From contig NZ_CAIPNF010000111.1 of the NCBI RefSeq assembly GCF_903866365.1, positions 1-33,546 of the forward strand: DNA of 33,546 nucleotides, given 5' to 3'. Below the pieces are notes generated by a model that was given only the letters and a program-made list of their open reading frames with translations, had not been told where the DNA came from and searched no databases. Shown here piece after piece: positions 17,401-25,965 of this stretch; within the stretch, counting starts at the first letter, position 1, and each line of letters starts with the position of its first letter. This stretch comes from an uncultured Thiocystis sp. Lineage in GTDB: Bacteria > Pseudomonadota > Gammaproteobacteria > Chromatiales > Chromatiaceae. A program made the translations under genes and the position numbers.

Positions 17401-17588
17401 TCCGGAAGGCTCAGATCGAACAGCTTGCGCGCGACCACGAAGCCGCCGCCGCCCTGGAAGTCGAAATCCAGGCGCATCGCCCCCGTCCGTCGTCCCCGTT
17501 CCGGTGAAATTTGCAGCCGCGCCTGTCCCGAAGCGATCGCGCTCCAGCCAGAGAGATCCTCGAAGTCGTCCAAGAGATTGTCATTCAT
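14499..17588 (-). CDS. Large (alpha/alpha)6-barrel glycoside hydrolase with CBM-like and F5/8-type C domains
   Basis: A 1029-residue protein without a signal peptide, so probably cytoplasmic. AGGA lies eight bases upstream of the ATG at 17588. Residues 1-155 resemble a carbohydrate-binding jelly roll (DDFEDLSGWSA, FGFGIRGHG). Residues about 165-290 look like a discoidin/F5-8 type C domain (RYVALDLQSS). From about residue 590 a six-hairpin glycosidase domain follows (YSRAWIRDGALIGAAL, DSWGEFIFAVMDHHRF, YEIRIIGALVRLG). This barrel is shared by GH15, GH63, GH116 and related families; I cannot place it more closely. It follows the GH94-type and GH13 genes on the same strand, suggesting joint glucan metabolism. 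Confidence 0.8.
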   Translation of the reverse strand: MNDNLLDDFEDLSGWSAIASGQARLQISPERGRRTGAMRLDFDFQGGGGFVVARKLFDLSLPESYAFGFGIRGHGPGNIFEFKLVDASNQNVWRSREEVFAPPKDWLDLRIKSNRIAFAWGPLGGGPARSIAAIEFVIAAGPGGRGTVWIEDLRFEDTSYSLTPRVEASSARPGYEPRHVCDPSPETGWRTDGTDAPQRLLIDFQCEREYGGLIVRWDPERPPQGLTIRLSSDGTDWRTCFETHQGVGEETCVYLPETASRYVALDLQSSPGRDGLGIQCVEVQPHDFSRSLNDFFSAIAQRVRTGLYPKYLLGRQTYWTPVGTGEDVTQALFNEEGMVEVDKGSFSIEPFLFVEGRLIAWADADLSQSLERGDLPIPHSDWRSGDLGLRVTAFATGDDGDSCLFIRYRVANAAGRSRSVALCAAIRPFQVTPTWQHWQRFGGVSQIDELAYADGKVRVNQGKWIIPLDAPARFGAATFAQGAISEYLKTGDLPNRDQVSDPFGHASGALRFDLELPAGATREVYLAIPFGELTPAQAATWSSDLTGAEQFARARADWETRLDTLDIQLPPQATGVIETLKTAAAHILISRDGPALQPGPRRYSRAWIRDGALIGAALARVGHAQAGRDFIRWYAGFQTADGNLPDCADRDGCEWLPEFDSWGEFIFAVMDHHRFNADRAFLFELWPAVLKCVDFLESLRNQRLTPEYRAGEKQVCYGLLPESMSHEGYMAHPVHAYWDDFWAVRGLKDAAEMADLLGERDQAQRIAALRDDFQDTLYASLHRVIAERGLDFVPGSVEFADFDPSATAIAITVADELHRLPRPAIDQTFDKYMTGFRARARGEIPWANYTAYEIRIIGALVRLGRRGEAHELLDFFLADRRIRPWNQWPEISWRDPLGPSFIGDMPHSWIGAEYILAVRSLFAYERESDQTLVIAAGVAEDWLAGGGEVRVRDLPTQHGRISYRLWRESEGICRLSLAGDLTVPPGGILVMPPLRHALVQVEIDGQDSTEFGADWAVCPICPAELRLRS

Positions 17589-17719
17589 GAGTCGGTTCCT
17601 GAAATCAGGTCATCGCGACGATCGTCGCCCGAGATTGGCTGCGGAGGCAACCATTAACCTAAATTGATCGGTCAGCCTCCAGCCATCAGCTTTTGGAAAT
17701 CATCAAATTAGCCATTGGG

Positions 17720-17757
17720 CGAGACCTAACGAGGTTCACCCATTAGGTGAACGTCTC
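17720..17757. promoter_or_regulatory. Hairpin/operator-like inverted repeat between two glycosidase genes
   Basis: GTTCACC (17734-17740) and GGTGAAC (17746-17752) form a perfect 7-bp stem with a 5-base loop. It is enclosed by GAGAC and GTCTC further out. It is in the 239-bp gap between the GH94-type gene and the (alpha/alpha)6 glycosidase gene. It has no T-run in the direction of transcription, so an operator or mRNA-processing hairpin is as likely as a terminator. Confidence 0.4.
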
Positions 17758-17827
17758 AATCAGTAAAGGCATATATAAATCAACGACATGAGGCGGTCTT
17801 GGAGGCTTTCGCACAGTTGCGCTAGGA

Positions 17828-20800
17828 TTAACCGAGCCGTACCTCCAGCCGGTTGATTCCTGGGATCATCCCCGCGCGGACATCGTCCAAGGGGATCTCG
17901 GCGGCCCCGACGCGATAGGGCGAGGCACCCCGCTCGAAGGCCAGCTCGGCGCCGTTGAGCCGGATGGAGAACGGGCCGCAACCCGCGCTCCGGATGCGGT
18001 AGGTTGCCTCCACCGCTTGCCCGTCCAGCCTCAGCTCGACCCGCAGACCATCCAAACGCTCCGGGATGACCGGATCGACCACCAGCCGCGCGCGCTCCAG
18101 TCGCAACCCGATCAGGGCGCGCAGGATGAGCCCCAATCCAATGCCGGCCCCGCTGGAATAGACCCGCCAGCCGCCTTCGAGCGGAATTTCGCCGCGCCGC
18201 GCGCGCGCGTAATCGGCGTCCGCCTCGGAGCGGTCGGCGAAGGCGGCGTCCGAGCTGGAAAAATAGCAATTCGACTGGCGCAGGGCGGCGGCGGGGATCA
18301 GGCTACGGATGCGGATGGGATTGACCAGACAGAGAGCGCGGAAGAAGCCCTCGGCGTCGCCGACACGCCAAAGTGCCTCGGCGTAGCGCAGATGGGCATG
18401 GGTGTACATAAGCCCGATCTCGCGGCCGAAGAAGCTGCTGCTCTCGGCGCGCTGGAAGTGGCGCTGGAGACCGCCGCGGTAGGGCATGGGGCGGTCAAAA
18501 AGCCTGGCCCCATCGGGGCCGAGCAGATGCCGCTCGATCAGCTCCAGATGCCGACGCGCCTGCTCCGGGGTGAACAGGCCCTCGATGATGGCATGCACCA
18601 TCGCCAGCAGACTGTAGGAGAGCCCGGTCGCCTGGTCGCGCGGGTGGAGCAGATAGGCGATCGCGTCCGGGTCGCGGAAATCGGCGAAGCCGGCCAGGAC
18701 GCCGTCGGGGAGCAGAAGGCGCTGGAAGTCCGCGCGCACCGCCTCCGCCTGGGCGGCGTGGATCTCGGCTTGTGCGCCCTGCCCGAGATGCCGGAAGGCC
18801 GCGGCCAGGGTGGTCAGGGTGCGAGAGTGCAGGGTCACGGTCCAGGCGCTGCACAGATGCTCGCGCATGGCTGGGTCGACCGGCTGAAGCGAGTCGTTCC
18901 AGTCGCCGTTCCCATAGGCGGCGAGCTGGGTGCCGGGGATGCGGCGCCGGGCGATGAGCGCGAGCGCCCGCTCCAGGTGTGAGCGGATGGTCGCCTGTTC
19001 CGCCGGCCCGTCGCCTTCGGGATGGAAGAAGGGGACAATCTCGTCGAGCAGGGCGGCATCTCCGGAGGCTGCCAGATATTGTCCCAGTGCCAGCAGGGGC
19101 CAGAAAACGATATCGCCGTGCGCATCGCCCGGTCGGATGTGACGCTCGCGCGCGAAGAACATGAACCACTGGGGCCAGTCGCCATCGGGGTTCTGGTTCT
19201 GGAAAAGACGCACGAGCAGGTCGCGCACCGGCTCGGGCCGGCCCAGCGCGAGCAGGAGTTCGACCGGTCCCTGCGCCACGTCGCGGGTACCCCAGCCGCC
19301 GCCGGAATATTGTTCCAGCCCGCGCGGGCTGAGATAGTGGATAAATGCGTTTTGGGCGAGCCAGGGCAGGAACTCGCCGAGCCGTGCCGCGTCTCCGGCC
19401 AGGGGGCTCGCGGTGGGCGGATGCAAACGCACGCCGGCGGTCATGCGGGTCCAGTATTCCGACTCGGCGAGCGACTCGCCCGGTTCCCCGGCGACGAGCT
19501 GACCGGTCAGGCGGAAGCCGAGCGCGGTCGCGGATTCGGTGATCAGACAGAAAAAGGGTTGATTCCGGGAGCGTCCGTCGGCGAACAGCAACGCGTCTCC
19601 ACCGCAACGCTCGATCCGGGTGTCGGGCCGCGGATCGATCCGGAAGCCACCCTCGGGGAAGCGCCGGCCGACATCGCAGTCGGGGATGGGGCGGATCAGG
19701 AAACCCTCGGCGTCCTGCTCGACGCGCACGGGGACGGTGTCCGATCCGTCGTCGCCATTGATGGCGACATGGTTGGCGAGCAGGAAACGCGCGGGTTGAC
19801 CGGCGCAGACCTCGATCTCCAGGGTCAGCGCGTGACGGTCGGTTGGCGCCCGGCTGGTGACCTGGATCCAGCCCTGCGCGTGGCGGTAGGTCCAATGGCA
19901 GGCGCTGGGGGTCATGGCGAAGGACGAGGGAACGTCCAGCAGATGCCAGATGCCTTCCAGCTCCACGAAGAGTCGCTGGCCGTGCGAGCGGAAGAGCCCC
20001 AGATAGCCATGGGTCGTGGAGAGCAGGCGGTTGATGCTCACATGCCCCTGGGTCAGCATCGAATGAAAAACCCCCGCCATCCAGACGGTCGAGGTCAGAC
20101 CCGACTCGTCCGGGGTGAGCGCGGAGCCGGTGCGCAGGATCTGGCCGTGCGGTCGCAGCACGTTCAGCTCCTTGGATTTAAGCACCACATGGGTGTGCTC
20201 GCCAGCGAAGAAGGACAGCCGTTCTCCATTCTCGTCCGTTTCCAGATGGCGCCAGTCGGTGCCGAACAGCGCGATCAGCTCGCCCACGGTCAGATCGAGA
20301 CACTCCAGCAGAGGCGCTCGGGCGAAGAGGCTGGCAGTCGATGCGATGTGCCCGGTTGCGGGCGGTTCGTTCGTCCCCTCGCCCCAAGGACTCTCCCACT
20401 CGGAGGCGAGGGGCTTGTGCAACGCCAGCGCCCGTTCGACCAATGCCAAATCGGTATGCGAGGTGGCCTCCGGATGGTCGGCCTCGAACCAGCCGAAGAA
20501 GCCGCGGGTCACCCGCTCGCCGGGCTCCAGCCGAAAAGGCTCCTCCTGGAGCGCCGCCATCGCGTGTTCATGCTGACGGCGCGTACCGGGCAGACCCGCG
20601 ACCAGGGCGATCGGTTCGCGGCCGGCGCGGGTCGCCAGCCCATGGACCTGCAGGGCGTCGGTCGCGTAGCGGACCGCCTGGCCGAGCGAACCGATCAGAC
20701 ACCAGGGGTGGTGTCCGCCCATCGACTGGTTCTGGCGCGTGGCCAGCACCCAGCCGTGCGCGGGATGGGACAGCGGGGTGTGATCGAGGTATTGGCAGAC

Positions 20801-21244
20801 ATAGTATTCGTTCAGGCGTACCGCTCCGTAGTGGGCCAGTCCCAGATCCTGCGTGTGGATCAGATCCAGGGTCACCGCTGCGGGGCCGTTGTTCTCCAGC
20901 GTCAGGTGCCAGAACCAGACCGGAGCCGCTTCGGCCAGGGTCAGGGTGACGCCGAAGCGGATTCCCTCCCAGAGACCGGACAGCGCGAATCCTTCCTCCG
21001 CGTCGACCCGTCGCGCCGGGGCACGCGGGCCGAGCAACGGGGTCCACGCGATCCGCGCGCCCAGTCGGCGCAGATAGAGATTGGTCGGGCCGCCCTCGAC
21101 CTCGTTGCCTGGAAAGAGGTTGATCAAAATGTCCTGGTGATCCAGGCGGCGGATGGAGCCGTTGCCATTCACCTGCACCGACAGGCCGGAATCGCTCCGA
21201 AGCAGGCGGGGGCCGGGGACGGTCTGACGATCTTCAATGCTCAT
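17828..21244 (-). CDS. GH94-type glycoside phosphorylase (cellobiose/beta-glucan phosphorylase family)
   Basis: A 1138-residue cytoplasmic protein. AGGGA lies eight bases before the ATG. The N-terminal beta-sandwich region (residues about 20-290) is followed by a second sandwich and an (alpha/alpha)6 barrel. Characteristic motifs include YSGGGWGTRDVAQGP (about residues 645-660), NPDGDWPQWF, GDIVFWP and YGNGDWNDSLQ (about residue 780) with the conserved catalytic Asp. These phosphorylases cleave beta-glucosidic bonds with phosphate to give glucose 1-phosphate. The length is greater than that of classical cellobiose phosphorylase (about 800) and nearer to the beta-1,3-glucan phosphorylase families (GH149/GH161), so the exact linkage is open. 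Its first codons overlap the end of the GH13 gene by 11 bp. Confidence 0.85.
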   Translation of the reverse strand: MSIEDRQTVPGPRLLRSDSGLSVQVNGNGSIRRLDHQDILINLFPGNEVEGGPTNLYLRRLGARIAWTPLLGPRAPARRVDAEEGFALSGLWEGIRFGVTLTLAEAAPVWFWHLTLENNGPAAVTLDLIHTQDLGLAHYGAVRLNEYYVCQYLDHTPLSHPAHGWVLATRQNQSMGGHHPWCLIGSLGQAVRYATDALQVHGLATRAGREPIALVAGLPGTRRQHEHAMAALQEEPFRLEPGERVTRGFFGWFEADHPEATSHTDLALVERALALHKPLASEWESPWGEGTNEPPATGHIASTASLFARAPLLECLDLTVGELIALFGTDWRHLETDENGERLSFFAGEHTHVVLKSKELNVLRPHGQILRTGSALTPDESGLTSTVWMAGVFHSMLTQGHVSINRLLSTTHGYLGLFRSHGQRLFVELEGIWHLLDVPSSFAMTPSACHWTYRHAQGWIQVTSRAPTDRHALTLEIEVCAGQPARFLLANHVAINGDDGSDTVPVRVEQDAEGFLIRPIPDCDVGRRFPEGGFRIDPRPDTRIERCGGDALLFADGRSRNQPFFCLITESATALGFRLTGQLVAGEPGESLAESEYWTRMTAGVRLHPPTASPLAGDAARLGEFLPWLAQNAFIHYLSPRGLEQYSGGGWGTRDVAQGPVELLLALGRPEPVRDLLVRLFQNQNPDGDWPQWFMFFARERHIRPGDAHGDIVFWPLLALGQYLAASGDAALLDEIVPFFHPEGDGPAEQATIRSHLERALALIARRRIPGTQLAAYGNGDWNDSLQPVDPAMREHLCSAWTVTLHSRTLTTLAAAFRHLGQGAQAEIHAAQAEAVRADFQRLLLPDGVLAGFADFRDPDAIAYLLHPRDQATGLSYSLLAMVHAIIEGLFTPEQARRHLELIERHLLGPDGARLFDRPMPYRGGLQRHFQRAESSSFFGREIGLMYTHAHLRYAEALWRVGDAEGFFRALCLVNPIRIRSLIPAAALRQSNCYFSSSDAAFADRSEADADYARARRGEIPLEGGWRVYSSGAGIGLGLILRALIGLRLERARLVVDPVIPERLDGLRVELRLDGQAVEATYRIRSAGCGPFSIRLNGAELAFERGASPYRVGAAEIPLDDVRAGMIPGINRLEVRLG

Positions 21245-22742
21245 GGCGCGATCCCTGATGGAGCGAGATTGCCCGTACCTCGAAGGCGTGGCACTCCCAT
21301 GCCGGCAGATCGAGATAGAGCCCCTGGGTGGCGAGGTCGGTGCCGTCGCGTTCGTAGACCGCCTCGCTCAGCCGATCCTCAAAACGCCAGGTTCGACCGC
21401 CAAGGTCGTCCCATGGCAAGGCCACATGGCACTCACTCCGATGAGCCGCATCATTCACCGCAACGAGACGCCGGAGCGCTCCGGGACCGCTCCAGGAGAA
21501 GACGATGACGTCGTCGTTCGTCGCGTTCTCCGGCCAGACCGGACGCGCCTCCAGGAGTCGCCAGGCTCCATCGCGGTAGGCGGGATCTCGCAGACAGGCG
21601 AGCAGGGTGTCATAGAAGGTCGCGACGGCGGTATCCGGGGCCTCGGCCGGTCCTCGCTTCAGGTGGATCGGGATCCGCACCCGTTTGCCTTCGCGCTGTC
21701 CCTGGTGGAAAAAGCGCAGTCCGGGGCTGAGAAAGGTGATGACGGCGGCCGCGCGGTGAGCGCCCGGCTCGAAGGTCGCCGCGGCGCGCGGCTCGTCGTG
21801 ATTTTCGAGGAAGCGCGCGAGACGATCCTGACACTCGAGTCCGGCCATCAGATGCTCGCGAACAGGCCGCGCCGCGCCCTCGACCAGACGGTCGTAGAGC
21901 CGTTTATCGTAGGTGTAGTCGAATCCCTCCTGCTGGAGCGTCCATTCGAGATCCCAATAGACCTCGGCCAGAAACAGAAAGCCGGGAATCTCCGCGCGCA
22001 CGGCCGCCGTGGCCGCTGGCCAGAAGGCCGATGCGGGAATCCCCCAGGTGCGTTCGAAGATCTCGGGCAGAATCAGCATCGCCATGTCGCAGCGCACGCC
22101 ATCGCACTGCCGGGCGATCCGCGTGAGTTCGCCAAGCAGGGCTTCCTGAAGCCGTGGATTGCCATGCTGAAGTTGCAGCGTGTCGGGCCAGCCGGGGAAG
22201 TAGGGGTCACGGCCATAGGCCAGGATGCGGCTCCCGCTGGCGGTCTCCAGGCGGCGGTAGTTCCGCGGTTCCGCCGCCAGTTGCTCCTCCGTCCCCGCGA
22301 TGAAGAAGTCCGGATGCTCGTCCACCCAGGGGTGGTCTGGCGCGACGTGGTTCGGGACGAAATCGAGGACGAGCCGCAGGCCGCGCGCGTGCAGCCGGAC
22401 GCGCAGCCGGGCGAGCGCGGCGTCGCCGCCGAAGTCGGCGTGGACGCGGTAGTCGCGGACGGCGAAACAGGATCCGCTGACATCGGATTCCTGAAAATCC
22501 GGGAGCACGCGGCGATATTCGGCCAGCCACTCGGGATGCGTCGCCGACACCTGGCGCGCGGCCTCGCCGGTCTGCCAGACGCCGAGGAACCAGATCAGGT
22601 CGAATCTGTCACTGGCGAGCCGGTCGAGTTCCGTGTCGGGGAGATCGTCCAGGGTTGCCGCGCGGCCGAGTTCGAGCGACAGCTCCGAGAGTCGGACGCG
22701 GGTGTTGATCTCAATCAGCGAGGGATAGCGTGGCTTGGACAT
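21234..22742 (-). CDS. GH13 alpha-amylase family enzyme
   Basis: A 502-residue TIM-barrel enzyme without signal peptide. The four GH13 regions are visible: DFVPNHVA (about residue 128), DGVRCDMAM with the nucleophile Asp (about 215), LFLAEVYWD with the acid/base Glu (about 260) and FLENHDEPRA (about 315). The N-terminus SLIEINTRV is typical of an intracellular GH13 group found in cyanobacteria and proteobacteria. GGAGAGGA lies nine bases before the ATG. Specificity cannot be read from sequence; hydrolysis or transfer on alpha-glucans is likely. It overlaps the GH94-type gene by 11 bp, so the two are likely made together. argE lies 38 bp upstream. Confidence 0.88.
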   Translation of the reverse strand: MSKPRYPSLIEINTRVRLSELSLELGRAATLDDLPDTELDRLASDRFDLIWFLGVWQTGEAARQVSATHPEWLAEYRRVLPDFQESDVSGSCFAVRDYRVHADFGGDAALARLRVRLHARGLRLVLDFVPNHVAPDHPWVDEHPDFFIAGTEEQLAAEPRNYRRLETASGSRILAYGRDPYFPGWPDTLQLQHGNPRLQEALLGELTRIARQCDGVRCDMAMLILPEIFERTWGIPASAFWPAATAAVRAEIPGFLFLAEVYWDLEWTLQQEGFDYTYDKRLYDRLVEGAARPVREHLMAGLECQDRLARFLENHDEPRAAATFEPGAHRAAAVITFLSPGLRFFHQGQREGKRVRIPIHLKRGPAEAPDTAVATFYDTLLACLRDPAYRDGAWRLLEARPVWPENATNDDVIVFSWSGPGALRRLVAVNDAAHRSECHVALPWDDLGGRTWRFEDRLSEAVYERDGTDLATQGLYLDLPAWECHAFEVRAISLHQGSRHEH

Positions 22743-22780
22743 GGTTGAATTCCTCTCCGCGCTGTCTCAAGGGGTCATGT

Positions 22781-23938
22781 TCATCGCGACTGACAAAATT
22801 GCCCGATCAAGGCGCGCAGCAGTTCCAGGGTCGGCGGGATCCGGTCGAGCGCCAGGTATTCGTCGGGCTGATGCGCCTGGGCGATGTCGCCCGGACCGAG
22901 AACCACGGTGTCCATCCCGAGTCGGTTGAAGAAAGGCGCTTCGGTGCCGAAGCTGACCGCCTCGGCGGCATGTCCGGTCAGGGCTTCGCTGACGCGCACG
23001 ATGGCCGAGTCGGCCGGTGTCTCCGCCGCCGGAATCGCCTCGAACAAGGGTTCGACCGTCCAGATCAACCCGCGCCGTTGTCCAACCGCCTCGACCCGTC
23101 TGGATAGCTCGGCGCGCAGATCGGCGGGGTCGAGACCGGGCAGCACGCGCAGATCCAGGTGCAGTTCGCAGTCGCCGCAGATGCGGTTGGGATTGTCACC
23201 GCCGTGGATATGGCCCAAGTTGATCGTGGGGTAGGGGACCGCGAAGGCCGGGTGACGATGGGCGCGTTGCAATTCCTCGCGCCAGGCGAGCACGGCGGTC
23301 AGTACCTCATGCATGCCATCCATGGCGTTATTGCCCAGGCTCGGGTCGCTGGCGTGTCCGCTGCGACCGATCAGCCGCACCGCTTCGCCCATCACGCCCT
23401 TGTGCAGCCGCACGGGGCGCAGTCCGGTCGGCTCGCCGATCACGGCGTAGCGGCCCAGCGGACGCCCGGCCTCGACCAGGGCGCGGGCGCCGTGCATGGC
23501 GGATTCCTCGTCGGCGGTGGCCAGGATCATGAGCGGACAGACCAGATCCTCCGCTGTCAGACCGCGCGCGGCCTCGATCGCCAGGGCCAGAAAGGACTTC
23601 ATGTCCGAGGTGCCAAGTCCGTAATAGCGCCCATTCGACTCGGTGAGTTTGAGCGGGTCGTGGTTCCAGAGCGGCGCGTCGAAGGGGACGGTGTCGGTAT
23701 GACCGGAGAGCACCAGTCCGCCGGGACCGCTGCCCAATGTCCCTAGCAGATTGAACTTGTCCGGGTGACCGGGGATCGCCAGGATTTCGACCCGGAAGCC
23801 TGCCGCTGCGAGCCAGCCGGCCAGCAGGTCGACCAGCGGGCGGTTGCTGTGATCGAAGGCGGGCGTGACGCTGCTGACCGACAGGGTGCCGATGAGATCC
23901 TGGAGCATGCGCAACAGCGGCGGGGCTTGGGTGGTCAT
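22781..23938 (-). CDS. argE: Acetylornithine deacetylase
   Basis: A 385-residue M20-family zinc hydrolase. Motifs in order: SGHTDTVPFD (first zinc His/Asp), LGTSDMKSFL (bridging Asp), ATADEESAMHGA (catalytic Glu pair), IGEPTGLRP, GRSGHASDP and the C-terminal GPGDIAQAHQPDEY zinc His. This pattern and length match ArgE, which releases acetate from N-acetylornithine in arginine synthesis. The GGAG before the ATG is eleven bases away, a weak spacing. It is in line with the DUF3782-type gene upstream (28 bp) and the GH13 gene downstream. Other M20 deacylases cannot be fully excluded. Confidence 0.88.
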   Translation of the reverse strand: MTTQAPPLLRMLQDLIGTLSVSSVTPAFDHSNRPLVDLLAGWLAAAGFRVEILAIPGHPDKFNLLGTLGSGPGGLVLSGHTDTVPFDAPLWNHDPLKLTESNGRYYGLGTSDMKSFLALAIEAARGLTAEDLVCPLMILATADEESAMHGARALVEAGRPLGRYAVIGEPTGLRPVRLHKGVMGEAVRLIGRSGHASDPSLGNNAMDGMHEVLTAVLAWREELQRAHRHPAFAVPYPTINLGHIHGGDNPNRICGDCELHLDLRVLPGLDPADLRAELSRRVEAVGQRRGLIWTVEPLFEAIPAAETPADSAIVRVSEALTGHAAEAVSFGTEAPFFNRLGMDTVVLGPGDIAQAHQPDEYLALDRIPPTLELLRALIGQFCQSR

Positions 23939-23966
23939 GGACGCGGGGTCTCCGACAGTGGTTGGA

Positions 23967-24728
23967 TTACAACGCCTTCAGGTCGGTCGAGTCGCCAAAG
24001 GTCTCGATCCCCAGGCGTTCGGCAACCTTCGCGGCGCGGGCGTCGATCATCGGCGAGATCACGATCAGCCGGTTGGCCGCGCGCCCACGCCGGCGCTCGT
24101 AGAAGCGCGCCTTGCGCTCGAAGCTGTACATCCCCGCCTTGTCGATCGAGGATTTCAGCTCGCAGATCAGCAGCAGGCCATTCTGGATGATGACATCCAG
24201 CTCGACTTGATCGGGACGCCCGAAGACCTCGCCCTGGTCGTCATACTCGTTGACGTTGATCACCTGCACGCCAAAGCTAACCTCCAGGATGCCCGCCAGG
24301 GCATCGCGGAAGGCTTTCTCCGATTGCAGACCCCAGCGCGCGCCCAACGCGCCGATCGAGCGGTCGAACTTTTTGGCCTGGGCCATGATTTCCTCATGGA
24401 CCAGTCTGAATTCCTCGCGAGCCGCTGCCTGATCCTCGCGCCATTGGCGATTTTGTTCCGCCCATTTGAGGTTGTTTTCATCCCACTTCCGTTTGTCTTC
24501 CCGCTGCTGCTCGTCCCATTTGCGGTTATTGTCTTCCCATTTCTGCTCGTTCTTCTCGCGATCGCGGCGCAACTCGCCCAGCAGTTCGTAAAAGCGGTCG
24601 TTCGTCTCCGCCCTGCCGGCGTATTCTTCGCGGGTCAGATTGAGGAGATAGGCCCGGAACTCCGGGTCGGTGCGCAGGATTTCCGGCAATTCGCGTCGGA
24701 TCGATTCTTTCAAGGATTCCGCGTTCAT
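23967..24728 (-). CDS. DUF3782-type PD-(D/E)XK nuclease-fold protein with coiled coil
   Basis: A 253-residue protein if started at ATG 24728 (MNAESLKESI). The frame is open 29 codons further but that extension would run into the divergent gene and reads as low-quality protein. Residues about 50-110 form a charged helical repeat rich in KW(D/E)E(N/Q) units (EQKWEDNN, KRKWDENN, LKWAEQN). The C-terminal half has a restriction-endonuclease-like core: VELDVIIQNGLLLICELKSS gives the Asp and the ELK of the PD-(D/E)XK site. DUF3782 proteins are common in filamentous cyanobacteria and purple sulfur bacteria; their role is unknown. It precedes argE and diverges from the GNAT/C39 gene. Confidence 0.8.
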   Translation of the reverse strand: MNAESLKESIRRELPEILRTDPEFRAYLLNLTREEYAGRAETNDRFYELLGELRRDREKNEQKWEDNNRKWDEQQREDKRKWDENNLKWAEQNRQWREDQAAAREEFRLVHEEIMAQAKKFDRSIGALGARWGLQSEKAFRDALAGILEVSFGVQVINVNEYDDQGEVFGRPDQVELDVIIQNGLLLICELKSSIDKAGMYSFERKARFYERRRGRAANRLIVISPMIDARAAKVAERLGIETFGDSTDLKAL

Positions 24729-24795
24729 CTGTCTTGCTTTTTTCCCGCCGCCCTGTAGATTGCCCCAGCTTATCCCCTCGTTCCGTCCATCGCCA

Positions 24796-25965
24796 GTGTC
24801 CCGCGAGCCATCCACCTTCAGCCTTCCCGCCGAGCCGGCATCCCCGCCGCCGCGTCTCCGTCTGGCTCGATTAAGCGATCTTGGCGCGCTGCTGAGTTTG
24901 GAGAATCGCTGTTTCGAGACTGACCGGATCAGCCGCCGCCAGTTCCGTTACCTGTTGACCCGCGGGCGCGCCCAGACCCTGGTGGCGGAAGATGACGAGG
25001 GCTTGCTCGGCTATGTCCTGCTGCTGTTCAGTGGCGCCACCTCGGTCGCCCGGCTCTATTCCATCGCCGTGGCCGCTCAGGCGCGCGGGCGGGGCATCGG
25101 ACGGAGGCTGCTGGAGGTGGCCGAGGAAGCGGCCTGGGAGCGGGAACGCGCCTATCTGCGTCTGGAGATCCGCCGCGACAATCTGGCCTCCCAGGCGTTG
25201 TTCGAGGGGGCCGGTTACCGGCGTTTCGGGATTCTCTCGGATTATTACGAAGACCACATGGAGGCGCTGCGCTACGAGAAAACGCTGTCGCCGGGCCTCA
25301 AGCCGGAACTGAAGCGGGTGCCTTTCTACGAGCAGACGCTGGATTTCACCTGCGGTTCGTCCTCCTTGATGATGGCGATGCAGGCACTGCGTCCGAGCCT
25401 GGAACTGAACCGCACGCTCGAACTGCGCATCTGGCGCGAGTCCACCACCATTTTCATGACGTCCGGGCATGGCGGTTGCGGCCCGCTGGGTCTGGCGCTG
25501 GCGGCCCATCATCGCGGCTTCGGGGTGGAGGTTTTCGTCAACGATCCCGGCGTGCCGCTGGTGGCCTCGGTGCGCAGTCCGGAGAAGAAGGAGGTGATGC
25601 GTCTGGTCCACGAGGACATGCTGGCCGAGGCCGGACGCCTGGGGATCCCGGTCACGCAGGGAACCCTGTCGCTCGATGACCTTGAGCGACGCTGGGATGC
25701 CGGCGCCGTCCCCCTGGTGCTCATCAGTTCCTACCGGATTTATCAGGAAAAATTCCCCCACTGGGTCGTGATTACGGGCTTCGACGAACACTTCGTCTAT
25801 GTCCACGACCCCTATGTCGACTATGACAACGGAGAGACGACGCTGGACTCGATCGATATGCCGATTCAACGCGACGAATTCACCCGCATGGCCCGCTATG
25901 GCCGGGTCGGATTGCAGGCCGTCGTCCTCGTGTCGCACTCCGCGGGAGCCGGCTGGAATGGCTGA
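24796..25965 (+). CDS. GNAT acetyltransferase fused to a C39-like cysteine peptidase
   Basis: Two domains. The first ~165 residues are a GNAT fold with the acetyl-CoA loop QARGRGIGRRLL and the C-terminal NLASQALFEGAGYRRFG. The second is a papain-like C39-type domain with QTLDFTCGSSSLMM (oxyanion Gln and nucleophile Cys), HWVVITGF (catalytic His) and VHDPY (Asp). The start is uncertain. No ATG with a binding site exists between the divergent DUF3782-type gene and the GNAT domain; I chose GTG 24796 provisionally, and the frame is open back to an ATG at 24670 inside that neighbour. The gene overlaps the RimK-like ligase by 8 bp. GNAT-C39 fusions paired with such ligases have been predicted to make or trim peptide tags. 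Confidence 0.8.
   Translation: MSREPSTFSLPAEPASPPPRLRLARLSDLGALLSLENRCFETDRISRRQFRYLLTRGRAQTLVAEDDEGLLGYVLLLFSGATSVARLYSIAVAAQARGRGIGRRLLEVAEEAAWERERAYLRLEIRRDNLASQALFEGAGYRRFGILSDYYEDHMEALRYEKTLSPGLKPELKRVPFYEQTLDFTCGSSSLMMAMQALRPSLELNRTLELRIWRESTTIFMTSGHGGCGPLGLALAAHHRGFGVEVFVNDPGVPLVASVRSPEKKEVMRLVHEDMLAEAGRLGIPVTQGTLSLDDLERRWDAGAVPLVLISSYRIYQEKFPHWVVITGFDEHFVYVHDPYVDYDNGETTLDSIDMPIQRDEFTRMARYGRVGLQAVVLVSHSAGAGWNG

Noticed and set aside
15798-17507. Long plus-strand open frame opposite the (alpha/alpha)6 glycosidase gene
   Set aside because: It is antisense to a well-supported gene with a binding site and no recognisable domain appears in its translation.
17760-18269. Alternative minus-strand frame overlapping the end of the GH94-type gene
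   Set aside because: Arg/Ala/Gly-rich off-frame reading of the real gene, without a binding site.
19022-21508. Plus-strand open frame of over 800 codons opposite the GH94-type gene
   Set aside because: It is caused by high GC at third codon positions of the real gene. It has no motif and runs across the junction of two opposite-strand genes.
21237-22748. Plus-strand open frame opposite the GH13 gene
   Set aside because: It mirrors the GH13 gene almost exactly; all four catalytic motifs are on the minus strand.
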